Assembly: GCA_949289345.1 (NCBI GenBank)
Contig: CASENS010000046.1
Location: 1-61,735, forward strand
Direction of reading: 5' to 3'
From: an uncultured Bacteroides sp.
GTDB lineage: Bacteria > Bacteroidota > Bacteroidia > Bacteroidales > Bacteroidaceae
DNA: 61,735 nt
The notes under the pieces: model-generated
The model's input: only the letters and a program-made list of their open reading frames with translations
The model's database searches: none
Told to the model about the DNA's origin: nothing
Shown: in pieces, positions 38,513 to 49,381 of the stretch
Numbering within the stretch: position 1 is the stretch's first letter
Layout of the letters: each line of letters opens with the position of its first letter
Position numbers and translations under genes: made by a program

Positions 38513-40426
38513 ATGAGAAAAGTGCTTTTATCCGTTTGGTTTTTGCTTTGCGTGCATATTTTGAACGCAGCGAATACCCATATTTATGTGTCTCCTGCAG
38601 GTTCTGATTTGAATGAAGGAACTTTGGAAGCTCCCTTTCAAACGATACAAAAGGCAAGGGACTATATCCGGACGATTAAAGGGAAAATGGACGGTGATAT
38701 TTTTGTGTACCTGCGAGGGGGAATTTACCATATAACTTCTCCGCTTTTGTTTACGGAGCAGGATGGAGGTAACAATGGGTATAGTATTCATTATTTGGCT
38801 TATGAGGATGAGATGCCTGTCATAAACGGAGCGGTGAAAGTCGAAGGATGGAAGAAACATAAAGGCAATATATACAAAACGCACTTGGACCGAAGTGTGA
38901 AACTAAGGCAGTTGTATGTGGACGGGAAACGCTGCCAGATGGCAAGAGGGGAAAGCGTGGACCATCAAAACGGTTTCCCGTGGGGGGAATTTAAAATAAA
39001 AGGCAATGAAGAATGGGCCGATACATGCGGTGTCGAACCTGCGGGCGCATTGTTTAAAGGCGAGTTTTTGAAATCTTATAAAAATCCGAACATGGTTGAG
39101 TTGCACAGTAAGTCCGGATTTGCTTATCATATTGTAGGAATTGACCATATAAAAAAGGTGGATGAGGGTTATGTGGCTATTTTCCAACAGCCGACAGGAG
39201 CGGTGGCTACCCGATTGATTAATCCGGGTTGCTCCTTATTTAAAAATGAATTTGGTCCCCAAAGGGAATTCCACTTTGAGAATGCGATGGAACTGCTTGA
39301 CGAGCCTGGCGAGTTTTATTTTAATCCGCAAGAGAAAACGCTCTATTATTATAAACGTGAGGGAGAAGACATGTCAGATGTGTATGCGCCTGTTTCGGAA
39401 GGCTTGATGTGCATACAAGGAACCTCCAAAGCAAATAGAGTCTCCGGATTGGAGTTTTCGGGCATTGTGTTCGAATATGAACATTGGGGGCTGGAAAATT
39501 TACATGGGTCTTATGGCCGGACAGCGGAACAATCTGTTCCGATAAATACCCGATACACGAAAACAGGGACTGTGCATGCGGACAAATATGCCGCATTGAG
39601 AAACCAACGTTCGGCTATATGCGTGGAGAATGCTGAAAACATCCGGTTTCATAACAACGTTTTCAGGCATATTGGTTCTATGGGCATTGATTTGCAGAAT
39701 GACGTGGTTCGTGCCGAAATCGTGCGGAATGATTTTGAAGACATCGGAAGCGCTGCTATCAATGTAGGTCAGGGCCGGCATGTTTATATAGGAGATGGAG
39801 ACATTGCGGTGGATAAGGAAGGCATTGTCAGCGATGTGATGATTGTCGAGAATGATATAAAGTCTTGTGGCGTGGAATACCTGGCGGCTCCGGGATTGTC
39901 TGTGATTTTTGGCCGCGATATTGATATTTGTCACAATAATATAGTAGATGTTTCTTATTCCGGCATCAGCATAGGATGGGGTTGGGTTGAGTTCGCAGGA
40001 ATTTACGGCAGACCTATATCGACCACGAATAAGAATATACGTGTAGTCCGGAATTTGCTTAAAAACGTCTGTAACAAGATGCATGACGGGGCTGCCATTT
40101 ATTCCCTTGGCCTGTTGCCGGGTTCTGAAATCAGCGGAAACTATATAGACGGTGGAGGCGGTGCCGGAATCTATCTGGACCAAGGAAGCGCTTTCCTTAC
40201 CGTGAAGAACAATGTATGTATGGATAAAAAAGACATCTGGCTTTATATCTGGGGAAAAGAAGCGGGCGTGAAGAACATTTCGTTTATTGAAAATTATGCC
40301 GCTAAAATTAATGGAAACGAGACTGTGAATGCGATAGAGTCTTATGAAACCGGAACAACGGATATATGGAACCGTAAATTCCAGCGGATAATGGATTTTG
40401 CAGGCGTAAAGACTAAGCACAAATAG
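38513..40426 (+). CDS. Secreted right-handed parallel beta-helix enzyme (possibly GH141/GH120-like)
   Basis: 637 residues from the ATG at 38513, where the signal peptide starts (MRKVLLSVWFLLCVHILNAA). A preceding TTG frame is unlikely. The N-terminus has the beta-helix opening HIYVSPAGSDLNEGTLEAPF, then QTIQKARDYIRT, a motif shared by GH120 and GH141 beta-helix enzymes. Repeated coil sequences rich in N, V, I and G run through the middle (for example VVRAEIVRNDFEDIGSAAIN). The signal lacks a lipobox, so it is probably periplasmic. GH141 includes alpha-L-fucosidase and xylanase, and GH120 beta-xylosidase, so the precise activity is open. Confidence 0.75.
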   Translation: MRKVLLSVWFLLCVHILNAANTHIYVSPAGSDLNEGTLEAPFQTIQKARDYIRTIKGKMDGDIFVYLRGGIYHITSPLLFTEQDGGNNGYSIHYLAYEDEMPVINGAVKVEGWKKHKGNIYKTHLDRSVKLRQLYVDGKRCQMARGESVDHQNGFPWGEFKIKGNEEWADTCGVEPAGALFKGEFLKSYKNPNMVELHSKSGFAYHIVGIDHIKKVDEGYVAIFQQPTGAVATRLINPGCSLFKNEFGPQREFHFENAMELLDEPGEFYFNPQEKTLYYYKREGEDMSDVYAPVSEGLMCIQGTSKANRVSGLEFSGIVFEYEHWGLENLHGSYGRTAEQSVPINTRYTKTGTVHADKYAALRNQRSAICVENAENIRFHNNVFRHIGSMGIDLQNDVVRAEIVRNDFEDIGSAAINVGQGRHVYIGDGDIAVDKEGIVSDVMIVENDIKSCGVEYLAAPGLSVIFGRDIDICHNNIVDVSYSGISIGWGWVEFAGIYGRPISTTNKNIRVVRNLLKNVCNKMHDGAAIYSLGLLPGSEISGNYIDGGGGAGIYLDQGSAFLTVKNNVCMDKKDIWLYIWGKEAGVKNISFIENYAAKINGNETVNAIESYETGTTDIWNRKFQRIMDFAGVKTKHK

Positions 40427-40482
40427 TGATGTGACTCATTTTTATATCATGTGCTGATGTATGATTTCTAATCATTAATAAT

Positions 40483-40490
40483 TATATTTG
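40483..40490 (+). promoter_or_regulatory. Putative -7 box (TATATTTG) before the GH31 gene
   Basis: TATATTTG lies 20 nt upstream of the GH31 start. This internal promoter lacks the 60-bp locus module. Confidence 0.4.
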
Positions 40491-40509
40491 TAACAAAAAA
40501 GAAGTTCCT

Positions 40510-43107
40510 ATGAGAAAGTTTATTTATTTAATTGCCGCGTTATTTTGCTTTTGGACAGAAGGTTGGTCGCAGGCTGTTCGTTCTTTCCAGAAAGAAAAAG
40601 ACAGAGTCGTATTCAAAATGGCAGATGGAGAATTGCAGCTCTGTCCCTTGTCGGATAATACGATAAGAGTGAAATTCGTAAAACAGCCTTCGGAGATGTC
40701 ATTGCCGGAATGGGTTTACATCAATAACGCAACGGAGAAATCGTTTCCTGTAAAAGAGGGGAAAAAGGCGGTTTCCGTTAAATTGTCCGGCATTGTAGCC
40801 CAAGTTGATAAAGAAACCGGATTGGTTACTTTTTTGTCTCCGGACGGGAATACGGTCTTGCGGGAAAGTAGACGCCTGTTGACTCCGTCTTCTATTCAAG
40901 GCATGGACACCTATTGTGCGATGCAAAAGTTCTATTCACCGGAGGATGAACATCTTTTCGGCTTGGGACAGTTCCAGGACGGATGGTTGGACGTGCGTGG
41001 GTTGACACGCCGGCTTACACAGGTCAATACGCAGATATCCATTCCCTTGTTTGTATCCAATAAAGGATATGGTGTACTTTGGAACAATTATGGATTGACC
41101 GATTTCAATCCGGCGGACGAGGTCATTGAATTACGTCCTTCCCGGAAAGAAGGCGAGGCAAAGGAAGTGAATGTGACTTCGACCGAAGGAGGCAAGAAAG
41201 AAATACGTGAGAATTTCGTCTTCGCTTCCAAGCTGACGGTACCCGCCAAGGGACGTTACTCCATTTTGCTGGATGTGGGACAGTCAATGGCCCGGAAATA
41301 TCACTTGCGCATAGGAGGCAAAACCATCTTCAATATGGAAAACACTTGGCTGCCGCCTACGACTTCCACCATTTTGGAGTTAGAGGCCGGTACCTATGAT
41401 GTAGAAGCGGAGTTAGAGAAGAATGACAAGCCGAAAGTGTATTTCAAAGCGGTGGATGACGAGACGGTGCTCCGTTCGCCGGTTGCGGAATGTGTGGATT
41501 ATACCGTATTCTGCGGAGGAGCCGATGACGTGATTGCTTCCTACCGGCAACTGACGGGACGTGTCCCCATGTTTCCGGATTGGGCGTTGGGCTATATCCA
41601 TTGCCGCGAACGCTTCCACAATCAGCAGGAATTGTTGGAGACGGCTGCCCGGTTCCGTAAGGACAGACTGCCGATGGACATGATTGTGCAAGACTGGCAA
41701 TACTGGGGACGCTACGGATGGAACGCCATGAAGTTTGATGAAAACAATTATCCAAATCCTACGGAGATGGTGAATAAATTGCACGGGCAGGATACAAGAC
41801 TGATGGTTTCCGTGTGGTCCAAGGTAGAACCCGCTTCGGAAGTCGGGAAAGCGATGGCGCAAAGAGGTTACTTTATTCCCGGCACTTCATGGGTGGATTT
41901 CTTCAATCCGGAAGCGGCCGCTTTCTATTGGGAGAATTTCAGCCGCGGACTTTTAACGCACGGGATAGATGCTTGGTGGCAGGATGCGACCGAGCCGGAG
42001 AACGATGACTTGTTGGGACGGAAAGTTGCCAATGGCAAAATTCCGGGAGAAGTGTTCAGAAACTGCTATCCTCTGTTGGTCAACAAAACGGTCTATGAAG
42101 GTTTGCGTCAGGATGCTCCGGAGAAACGTTCCATGATTCTGACCCGAAGCGGTTTTCCCGGTATGCAACGGTATGCCACCACAACTTGGTCGGGCGATGT
42201 CGGCAATGATTGGAATACCCTGCGCCGACAGATTGTAAGCGGACTGAGCATGTCTGTTTCCGGACTTCCTTGGTGGACTTACGATGCGGGAGGCTTCTTC
42301 CGCCCGGGCGACCAATACACCAACCAGGCTTATAAGGAATGTATGATGCGTTGGGTACAAACCGGAGTCTTTTTGCCTTTGATGCGCGTGCATGGCTATC
42401 AGTCGAACACCGAATTTTGGAACTATGGCGAGGAAGTGGTGGTTCTTGCCCGTCAGTCGCTTGCAGCCCGTTATCGCCTGGCTCCCTACCTCTATTCGGA
42501 GAACGCGAACATCAGCTTCAACAATGGCACATTCCTGCGTCCTTTAATCATGGATTTCGCGGATGACGACACAGCCATCCTGCAAAAGTACCAATACATG
42601 TTCGGTCCCTCTTTGCTGGTAGCGCCCATTGTTGAAGCGGGCGTGAAGGATTGGGATGTCTATTTCCCGGTCACCCAAGGCGGATGGTACGATTTCTGGA
42701 GTGACAAGTATGTGACAGATAAAGGTTGGCGGAACGTTCCCGTAGCCAAGGAACATATTCCCGTGTACGTAAAGGCAGGGTCCATTCTGCCATTGGCTGA
42801 CGGGACGCCTCAAACGATGAAGGAAGCCAGTCAAGAAGATTGGACAATCAAAGTGTTTGCCGGAGCGGATGGTACTTATACGGTTTATGAAGATGAAGGA
42901 ACGAACTACAATTACGAAAAAGGGCAGTATTCGAACATCCGTATGGATTGGAATGACAAAAAGAAGAGACTGACCATCGGTGAGCGGGAAGGTTCCTTCC
43001 GGGGAATGGTAGAGAAACGTCCCATCCGTGTACAGCTCATTTCTGAAAACGGCATAGAGGAACAAAACCTTAGCTATGAAGGTAAAAAGGTTGTGGTTAA
43101 GTTTTAA
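40510..43107 (+). CDS. GH31 glycosidase with PA14-type insert (likely alpha-xylosidase)
   Basis: 865 residues with a Sec signal peptide (MRKFIYLIAALFCFWTEGWS) and no lipobox, so periplasmic. The GH31 nucleophile is Asp492 in WWQDATEPE and the acid/base Asp563 in TTWSGDVGNDW. A PA14-like insert (near residues 250-310, RYSILLDVGQSMARKYHLRI) lies in the N-terminal beta domain, as known in several alpha-xylosidases. Alpha-glucosidase or alpha-galactosidase activity cannot be excluded. It follows the beta-helix gene by 83 bp. Confidence 0.9.
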   Translation: MRKFIYLIAALFCFWTEGWSQAVRSFQKEKDRVVFKMADGELQLCPLSDNTIRVKFVKQPSEMSLPEWVYINNATEKSFPVKEGKKAVSVKLSGIVAQVDKETGLVTFLSPDGNTVLRESRRLLTPSSIQGMDTYCAMQKFYSPEDEHLFGLGQFQDGWLDVRGLTRRLTQVNTQISIPLFVSNKGYGVLWNNYGLTDFNPADEVIELRPSRKEGEAKEVNVTSTEGGKKEIRENFVFASKLTVPAKGRYSILLDVGQSMARKYHLRIGGKTIFNMENTWLPPTTSTILELEAGTYDVEAELEKNDKPKVYFKAVDDETVLRSPVAECVDYTVFCGGADDVIASYRQLTGRVPMFPDWALGYIHCRERFHNQQELLETAARFRKDRLPMDMIVQDWQYWGRYGWNAMKFDENNYPNPTEMVNKLHGQDTRLMVSVWSKVEPASEVGKAMAQRGYFIPGTSWVDFFNPEAAAFYWENFSRGLLTHGIDAWWQDATEPENDDLLGRKVANGKIPGEVFRNCYPLLVNKTVYEGLRQDAPEKRSMILTRSGFPGMQRYATTTWSGDVGNDWNTLRRQIVSGLSMSVSGLPWWTYDAGGFFRPGDQYTNQAYKECMMRWVQTGVFLPLMRVHGYQSNTEFWNYGEEVVVLARQSLAARYRLAPYLYSENANISFNNGTFLRPLIMDFADDDTAILQKYQYMFGPSLLVAPIVEAGVKDWDVYFPVTQGGWYDFWSDKYVTDKGWRNVPVAKEHIPVYVKAGSILPLADGTPQTMKEASQEDWTIKVFAGADGTYTVYEDEGTNYNYEKGQYSNIRMDWNDKKKRLTIGEREGSFRGMVEKRPIRVQLISENGIEEQNLSYEGKKVVVKF

Positions 43108-43132
43108 AAGCGCATTCTGTTTCATTAATGGG

Positions 43133-43264
43133 AATTTAGCGGGCTTTGCCCGCAGCTACAAGTTACGAGCTACTAGCTACAAGTAGCCGCGCACAGCATA
43201 CTCTGTAACTTTACTCGTAGCTTGTAGCTCGTAACTCGTAACTGCGCACTACGTGCGCCAAATT
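43133..43264. repeat. 132-bp palindromic element, copy 1
   Basis: It begins AATTTAGCGGGCTTTGCCCGC and ends GCGCACTACGTGCGCCAAATT, with inner arms built of CTACAAG/TTACGAG pieces. Copy 2 (49103-49234) has the same length, and I see only two base differences. The two copies lie on either side of the GH95-GH2 pair. Confidence 0.85.
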
Positions 43265-43293
43265 ATCATTTATCATAACGCCTTTGAAATACG

Positions 43294-45720
43294 ATGAGGA
43301 AAATAGTTTTATGTGTATGTATGGCTTGGTTGGGATTGTCTGCCTTCGCTGACGATTTGAAGCTGTGGTACAGCCGTCCTGCCAACAATTGGACAGAAGC
43401 CCTTCCAATCGGCAATTCCCGGTTGGGTGCCATGGTTTATGGCGGTACGGAGCGTGAGGAACTTCAACTGAACGAAGAAACGTTCTGGGCAGGCTCGCCT
43501 TACGCCAACAACAATCCGAACGCACGGTATGTCCTTCCGGTCATTCGTCAGTTGATATTTGAAGGGAAGAACCGCGAGGCACAAAACTTGGTGGACGCTA
43601 ATTTCTTTTCCGGAAGGCATGGGATGTGTTACCTGCCGATGGGAAGTCTGTTCCTTGATTTTAAGGGGCATGACCGGGCTACGGATTTTTACCGTGACCT
43701 GGACTTGTCCAACGCCACGGCCACTACGCGCTATAAGGTTGATGGAATAAATTTCACCCGTACCGTTTTCGCTTCCTTGACCGACAGTGTAATCATCATG
43801 CGCATGGAGGCGGGGAAGGAGGGGAAGCTGAATTTCAGGGTTCGCTATGATGCTCCGTTGGAGCACCGTGTACAGGTGGAGGATGGTATGTTGTCCATCC
43901 TTTGCCAGGGGATAGGGCTGGAAGGTGTACCAAGTGCACTCCGGGCTGAATGTAGGGTGAAGGTGCTTACGGATGGGGTGGTAGCGGAGGTTGCCGATGC
44001 TTTGGAAATCTCCGAAGCACAGGAAGCCACAATCTATATCTCTGCTGCTACGAACTACGTGAACTATCGGGACGTGAGCGGTGATGCGGCAGCCCGGGCT
44101 ATACGTTGTTTGGAGCAAGCAATGCAGGTGCCCTATACGAAAGCGTTTAATCGGCATGTGATTCGTTACAAGGAGTTGTTTGACCGTGTGCGGTTGACAT
44201 TGGGCAATGAGAGCAGTGAGGCTTCCCAACGTGAAACGGATGTGCGCATCCGGGATTTCAACCAAGGACAGGATGTTTCTTTGCCCGCTTTGTTGTTCCA
44301 GTATGGACGTTATCTTTTAATTTCCTCTTCTCAGCCGGGCGGGCAACCTGCCAATTTGCAAGGAATCTGGAACGACAAAGTGTATGCTCCATGGGATAGC
44401 AAATACACCATCAACATCAATACGGAAATGAACTACTGGCCTGCGGAGGTCGCCAATCTGACCGAGATGCACGAACCATTGTTCTCCATGCTTACCGACT
44501 TGTCGCATACGGGCGCAGTGACAGCCCGTGATATGTATGGATGTCGTGGCTGGGTGACTCATCACAATACAGACCTGTGGCGCATTGCCGGACTAGTGGA
44601 TTATGCAGGTCCGGGTACGTGGCCCACCGGTGGCGCCTGGTTGGCCCAACATTTGTGGCAGCATTATTTGTTCTCCGGTGATAAGGAGTTCCTCCAATGT
44701 TACTATCCGGTACTGAAAGGTACGGCACAATTCTTTTTAGACTTTTTGGTGGAGCATCCGCAGTATCATTGGTGGGTGGTCGCTCCGTCGGTTTCTCCTG
44801 AACACGGTCCCATAACAGGCGGATGCACCATGGATAACCAAATTGTGTTCGATGCGTTGTGTAACACGTTGCTGGCTGCCCGTGTGGTGGGTGAAGGGGA
44901 AGCGTTTCAGGATTCTTTGCGGCAAATGATAGACCGCTTGCCGCCCATGCAGGTAGGCAAGTATGGCCAGTTGCAGGAGTGGTTGCAGGACATGGACGAC
45001 CCGCACGACGAACACCGCCATATCTCGCATCTTTATGGTTTGTATCCCAGTAATCAGATTTCACCGTTCCGTCAGCCGGAACTTTTCCGGGCTGCACGTA
45101 CTACGTTGGAACAGCGTGGCGATAAGGCGACGGGATGGAGCATCGGCTGGAAAATCAACTTTTGGGCACGCATGCTTGACGGCAATCATGCCTATCGTTT
45201 GATTAGCAACATGCTCCAACTCTTGCCAAGTGATGCCGAAGCAGAGAAATATCCGGAAGGCCGCACATATCCCAACATGTTCGATGCTCATCCGCCTTTC
45301 CAGATTGACGGTAACTTCGGGGCTACGGCAGGTATTGCGGAAATGCTTGTACAGAGCCATGACGGTGCGGTACATCTTTTGCCGGCCTTGCCGACGGCTT
45401 GGAAAGAAGGTCATGTGAAAGGGCTTCGTGCCCGTGGCGGTTTTGAGATTGATATGGAATGGGCGGACGGAACATTGAAGGAGGCTACTGTGCGTTCCAC
45501 GATAGGAGGGACATTGCGCATCCGTTCTTACGTACCGTTGAAAGGCAAAGGCTTGCGCAAGGCTACGGGTGATTGTCCGAATGCCTTGTTTGCCCCGGCG
45601 GAAGTGAAAGCACCGCTCTTTTCTCCGAATTTGAAGGAGAAGCCGCAGACCGAAGTGCCCGTTGTGTATGAATACGATGTGGATACCCGCCCGGGAAAAG
45701 TGTATAAGTTGAAGGGGTAA
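43294..45720 (+). CDS. GH95 alpha-L-fucosidase / alpha-L-galactosidase, periplasmic copy
   Basis: 808 residues with a Sec signal ([20 protein letters not shown]) and no lipobox, so periplasmic. The GH95 opening [20 protein letters not shown] is followed by family blocks: [16 protein letters not shown] (catalytic Asn pair), [16 protein letters not shown] (acid Glu), [16 protein letters not shown], and [17 protein letters not shown] (Asp of the active site). GH95 enzymes invert and cleave alpha-1,2-fucose or, in xylan loci, alpha-L-galactose. The sequence alone does not settle which. A second GH95 is at 59163. Confidence 0.93.
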   Translation: MRKIVLCVCMAWLGLSAFADDLKLWYSRPANNWTEALPIGNSRLGAMVYGGTEREELQLNEETFWAGSPYANNNPNARYVLPVIRQLIFEGKNREAQNLVDANFFSGRHGMCYLPMGSLFLDFKGHDRATDFYRDLDLSNATATTRYKVDGINFTRTVFASLTDSVIIMRMEAGKEGKLNFRVRYDAPLEHRVQVEDGMLSILCQGIGLEGVPSALRAECRVKVLTDGVVAEVADALEISEAQEATIYISAATNYVNYRDVSGDAAARAIRCLEQAMQVPYTKAFNRHVIRYKELFDRVRLTLGNESSEASQRETDVRIRDFNQGQDVSLPALLFQYGRYLLISSSQPGGQPANLQGIWNDKVYAPWDSKYTININTEMNYWPAEVANLTEMHEPLFSMLTDLSHTGAVTARDMYGCRGWVTHHNTDLWRIAGLVDYAGPGTWPTGGAWLAQHLWQHYLFSGDKEFLQCYYPVLKGTAQFFLDFLVEHPQYHWWVVAPSVSPEHGPITGGCTMDNQIVFDALCNTLLAARVVGEGEAFQDSLRQMIDRLPPMQVGKYGQLQEWLQDMDDPHDEHRHISHLYGLYPSNQISPFRQPELFRAARTTLEQRGDKATGWSIGWKINFWARMLDGNHAYRLISNMLQLLPSDAEAEKYPEGRTYPNMFDAHPPFQIDGNFGATAGIAEMLVQSHDGAVHLLPALPTAWKEGHVKGLRARGGFEIDMEWADGTLKEATVRSTIGGTLRIRSYVPLKGKGLRKATGDCPNALFAPAEVKAPLFSPNLKEKPQTEVPVVYEYDVDTRPGKVYKLKG

Positions 45721-45787
45721 GTGATTTATAATGGGATTTTAGATTATTATTTAATTTTATTTCATCAACCAAATAACAATATCCACC

Positions 45788-48211
45788 ATGAGAAATCTGA
45801 TGAAACAGACAAAGGTACATCATGCCTTGAGACGCTTGGCTTTTGCATGGCTTGCTCTATGGAGTGTCGGGACAATGGCACATGCCGGTAACGACCGTGA
45901 ACAATGCATCAATGAACAATGGAAATTTCAGTTGGGTGACACCATTGCCGCTTCCCGGCCGAATTTCGATGACAGTCAGTGGCGCATCTTAGACTTGCCG
46001 CACGACTGGAGCATCGAAGGTGTTCCTCTGGCAGACAATCCTGCCGGAAACGACGGCGGTTATTATCCTGCCGGTATCGGCTGGTATCGTAAAACATTTC
46101 ACTGCAATGAAGACGATTTAAATCTTCTGACTTCTGTTTATTTTGAAGGAGTGTACATGAATGCGCAAGTCTTTATTAACGGACACGATTTAGGTGTACA
46201 CCCTTATGGCTACACTTCATTCTTTCACGACTTGACTCCCTATCTGAAACAAGGAGAAAACGTGTTGTCTGTGCGTGTAGACAACTCGCAACAGAAAAAC
46301 TGTCGCTGGTACACCGGTTCGGGTATCTACCGCAACGTGAAACTGGTTCGTACTCCCCGGTTGCACTTCAAGCCTTGGGGCATTGCCATACGTACCACCA
46401 CCCAAGATAGCCGCACACAAGTTTGCATAGAAGCCACTGTGGTGAATGAGCAACAGACAACCGCATCTTTTAACTTAAATGCCAGCATCCTTTATAAAGG
46501 AGAGATGCAGGCTTCCCAACAGCATCCCGTTACTTTGGAAACCGGAGAAACCCGCATCATCCATCTGCAGATACCGTTGGAAAACGCGCGGTTGTGGAGC
46601 CCGGAAACACCTGAACTTTATACGCTGACCTGTAGTTTGGAACAGGGAGGAACAGATGCTGTGACTGAGACTTTCGGTGTACGTACATTAGAATGGGATG
46701 CTCGCAAAGGATTACGTCTGAATGGCAAGTCAATCGAATTGAACGGGGCTTGCCTGCATCACGACAATGGTCCTTTGGGTGCGGCCGCTTACCGCGATGC
46801 AGAGTGGCGCAAGGCCCGCCTGCTGAAAGAAGCCGGGTTCAATGCCGCCCGCACTTCGCATAACCCGCCCTCGGAAGCGTTTCTTGACGCATGCGACCAT
46901 TTAGGGCTGTTGGTTATCGATGAATCTTTTGATGGTTGGCGAAGTGCCAAGAATCCCTACGACTATTCGGTCGTGTTTGACCAATGGTGGATGCACGACA
47001 TCGAAGCCATGGTGAAACGTGACCGCAATCATCCTTCTATCTTCTGTTGGAGTATCGGTAACGAAATTATTGAACGTAAAAGTCCTGAATCCGTTCTTAC
47101 AGCTTACGCCATGGCCGGATTGGTGCATAAGTATGATCCTACCCGTCCGGTTACCTCCGCTTTGTGTGCATGGGATTCCGACTGGGAGATTTACGACCCC
47201 TTGGCCGCCGCACACGACATTGTGGGCTATAACTACCTGATGCATAAAGCCGCTTCAGACCATGAACGGGTACCGAACCGCATCATGATGCAGACTGAAT
47301 CTTATCCCCGCAATGCGTTCAGCAACTGGACACAGGTTGTTGACCATCCTTACATTATCGGTGACTTTGTATGGACGGGAATAGACTATCTTGGCGAATC
47401 GGGTATCGGACGTTTCTTCTACAAGGGGCAAAGCGAAGGCGAACATTATACACGCAACCAGTTCCCGTGGCATGGTGCTTATTGTGGTGACATCGACGTG
47501 ACGGGTTGGCGCAAGCCGATCTCTCATTATCGTGACCTGCTGTACAATCCGCAAGCTAAGAAAATATATTTAGCCGTGAAAGAGCCGTCGGGTTACTATG
47601 GCGAAGTAAGGGAAACAGCCTGGTCGGTATGGCCTACGTGGGAAAACTGGAATTGGCCGGGTCATGAAGGCAAGGATATCCAAGTGGAAATTTATTCACG
47701 CTACCCGGCTGTACGGCTCTATTTGAACAATCAGCTTGTAGGCGAGCTTCCCACCACCCGCAAGGAGGAGTTCAAAGCTGTATTCACTTTGCCTTATCAA
47801 GCGGGCGAATTGCGTGCCGTTGGTGTGGAGAACGGTAAGGAAGTAGACCCTCAACTATTGGAAACTGCAGGAAAAGCCTGCCGCATCCGCCTCACAGCCG
47901 ACCGCACAGGAATGGCAGCCGACGGACAGTCGCTGGCGTATGTCATTGCGGAAATCACCGACCGCAAAGGCCGTGTAGTTCCTATTGCCGACAACCTGCT
48001 TGATTTCACCCTAGAAGGTCCCGGTACATTGCTGGCTACTTGTAGTGCCGACTTGACTGACTGTACTGCTTACACGTTGCCACAACGAAAGGCTTGGAAA
48101 GGCCGTGTTTTGGCGGTGGTGAAAAGCGGGAAAGAAATCGGCGAGCTGACGCTTACAGCCAAGGCCAAAAGGCTGAAAACTGAACGCATTAAATTAACGG
48201 TTCATGATTGA
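45788..48211 (+). CDS. GH2 glycosidase, periplasmic copy (probable beta-galactosidase)
   Basis: 807 residues with a long Sec signal ending GTMAHAGND and no lipobox. The three-domain GH2 core shows WYRKTFHC and RNVKLVRTPRLHF in the jelly-roll, LNGACLHHDNGPLGAAAYR in the barrel, acid/base Glu426 in SIGNEIIER, and nucleophile Glu504 in MQTESYP. A C-terminal DUF4982-like and Ig-like part follows. Beta-galactosidase is the usual activity of this arrangement, but other GH2 activities are possible. It lies 67 bp after the GH95 gene and is likely co-transcribed. Confidence 0.93.
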   Translation: MRNLMKQTKVHHALRRLAFAWLALWSVGTMAHAGNDREQCINEQWKFQLGDTIAASRPNFDDSQWRILDLPHDWSIEGVPLADNPAGNDGGYYPAGIGWYRKTFHCNEDDLNLLTSVYFEGVYMNAQVFINGHDLGVHPYGYTSFFHDLTPYLKQGENVLSVRVDNSQQKNCRWYTGSGIYRNVKLVRTPRLHFKPWGIAIRTTTQDSRTQVCIEATVVNEQQTTASFNLNASILYKGEMQASQQHPVTLETGETRIIHLQIPLENARLWSPETPELYTLTCSLEQGGTDAVTETFGVRTLEWDARKGLRLNGKSIELNGACLHHDNGPLGAAAYRDAEWRKARLLKEAGFNAARTSHNPPSEAFLDACDHLGLLVIDESFDGWRSAKNPYDYSVVFDQWWMHDIEAMVKRDRNHPSIFCWSIGNEIIERKSPESVLTAYAMAGLVHKYDPTRPVTSALCAWDSDWEIYDPLAAAHDIVGYNYLMHKAASDHERVPNRIMMQTESYPRNAFSNWTQVVDHPYIIGDFVWTGIDYLGESGIGRFFYKGQSEGEHYTRNQFPWHGAYCGDIDVTGWRKPISHYRDLLYNPQAKKIYLAVKEPSGYYGEVRETAWSVWPTWENWNWPGHEGKDIQVEIYSRYPAVRLYLNNQLVGELPTTRKEEFKAVFTLPYQAGELRAVGVENGKEVDPQLLETAGKACRIRLTADRTGMAADGQSLAYVIAEITDRKGRVVPIADNLLDFTLEGPGTLLATCSADLTDCTAYTLPQRKAWKGRVLAVVKSGKEIGELTLTAKAKRLKTERIKLTVHD

Positions 48212-48337
48212 AATGATTATCCGGATGATGCCAAGACAGGCACGTCTGAAATCACCGTATGCTTTGGGTCAAAGGATAGTTAGTTTTGCTTCAAAAGATA
48301 GTATGATTTGAGGCAAAAGTGTGTATGCTTTTTTATG

Positions 48338-48763
48338 GTTCATCCGGTAAATGCGTAGGTGTGATTTGCAGGGATTCCTTTTCATTTGTGAGGGGACACT
48401 TGTCAATACGTCATGATTGATGAATTAAAACATACTGGTTTGGAAAGTAAAAAGTGTGTATGGAAAAACGGGTGACTTCATAGGTGTCACCTTTTAGGTT
48501 ACTAACCTAAGAGGGTTATGTTTCTAACATAGAGGGGGTATGTTAGAAACATTCACCCCTTAGGTTTCTAACATTCCCGAAGTCCCGCGAGAAGCACTTC
48601 CGGCAAACTTTACGGAAATTAATTCGATGAAAGTTACAAATAAGGACAGGAAATGTTACTTCCCTATTCTTTCTTGTAAGGAATAATGCCTGCAAACCGA
48701 TAGCGTCGGGTCTGAAATAAAGGATTAATCCTTGTCTTCTACCTACACATTTACCGGATGAAC
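48338..48763. repeat. 426-bp non-coding element with 23-bp inverted ends
   Basis: GTTCATCCGGTAAATGCGTA starts at 48338 and its inverted counterpart TACACATTTACCGGATGAAC ends at 48763, one mismatch over 23 bp. Inside is a series of short palindromes (TTAGGTTACTAACCTAA at 48494-48510, ATGTTTCTAACAT near 48518, and TATGTTAGAAACATT near 48539). No coding sense is seen. It may be a non-autonomous mobile element. Confidence 0.6.
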
Positions 48764-48865
48764 TTTTTTATTTACAATGCAGCGGGGAATTCGGATTTCA
48801 GACTTATGATTTTAAGAATCATTACGGATGGAAATCTGAAATTACAAAGTTTTCTCCAAAACATC

Positions 48866-49080
48866 TTTCACACTTTCACATCCCTTCCAACCAATTGATA
48901 TATAGCCAAATACTGTGAAAGATACATCTTTCACGGATGTTTCACACGTTGCTTTCACACGCCGGTATGTGTGATGGGTAACGGAACATTGTTCCACTTC
49001 ATGAAAGATAGGGTGGAAGCAAATGTTTCACCACATCCTATTTATATTCAACAGGCTACAGGCTTGTGAAAGCTATTTTG
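48866..49080. repeat. CTTTCAC/GTGAAAG repeat cluster
   Basis: CTTTCAC-type and GTGAAAG-type cores recur (CACTTTCACATCCC, ACTGTGAAAGATACATC, TCTTTCACGGATG, GCTTTCACACGCC, CTTGTGAAAGC). No gene is visible. The gap between the GH2 and susC2 genes (48212-49381) is thus a patchwork of repeats ending with promoter module C. Confidence 0.45.
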
Positions 49081-49102
49081 CTGAACTTCCTTTCAGGTGG
49101 TG

Positions 49103-49234
49103 AATTTAGCGGGCTTTGCCCGCAGCTACAAGTTACGAGCTACTAGCTACAAGTAGCCGCGCACAGCATACTCTGTAACCTTACTCGTAGCATGTAGCTC
49201 GTAACTCGTAACTGCGCACTACGTGCGCCAAATT
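49103..49234. repeat. 132-bp palindromic element, copy 2
   Basis: It matches copy 1 (43133-43264) with the same ends and two base differences. It lies just upstream of promoter module C and about 6.0 kb from copy 1. Confidence 0.85.
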
Positions 49235-49280
49235 CCCATTTATACAACTACGCATCTTATAAGTACGCTTTGCTTGATTT

Positions 49281-49340
49281 TACCTCTTTTCTGCTTGATT
49301 TCTTCCCTTTCTTTAGCTGTAATCGGAATACTTTTATACC
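49281..49340 (+). promoter_or_regulatory. Locus promoter module, copy C (susC2)
   Basis: TACCTCTTTTCTGC starts at 49281, and the -7 box TACTTTTA is at 49329-49336, 48 nt away. The pyrimidine block ATTTCTTCCCTTTC lies between them. The -7 box differs from consensus in its last base. Confidence 0.65.
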
Positions 49341-49381
49341 TGTGAACTTTAAACTTTATGTCTAATCTAAAATTGTATTCC

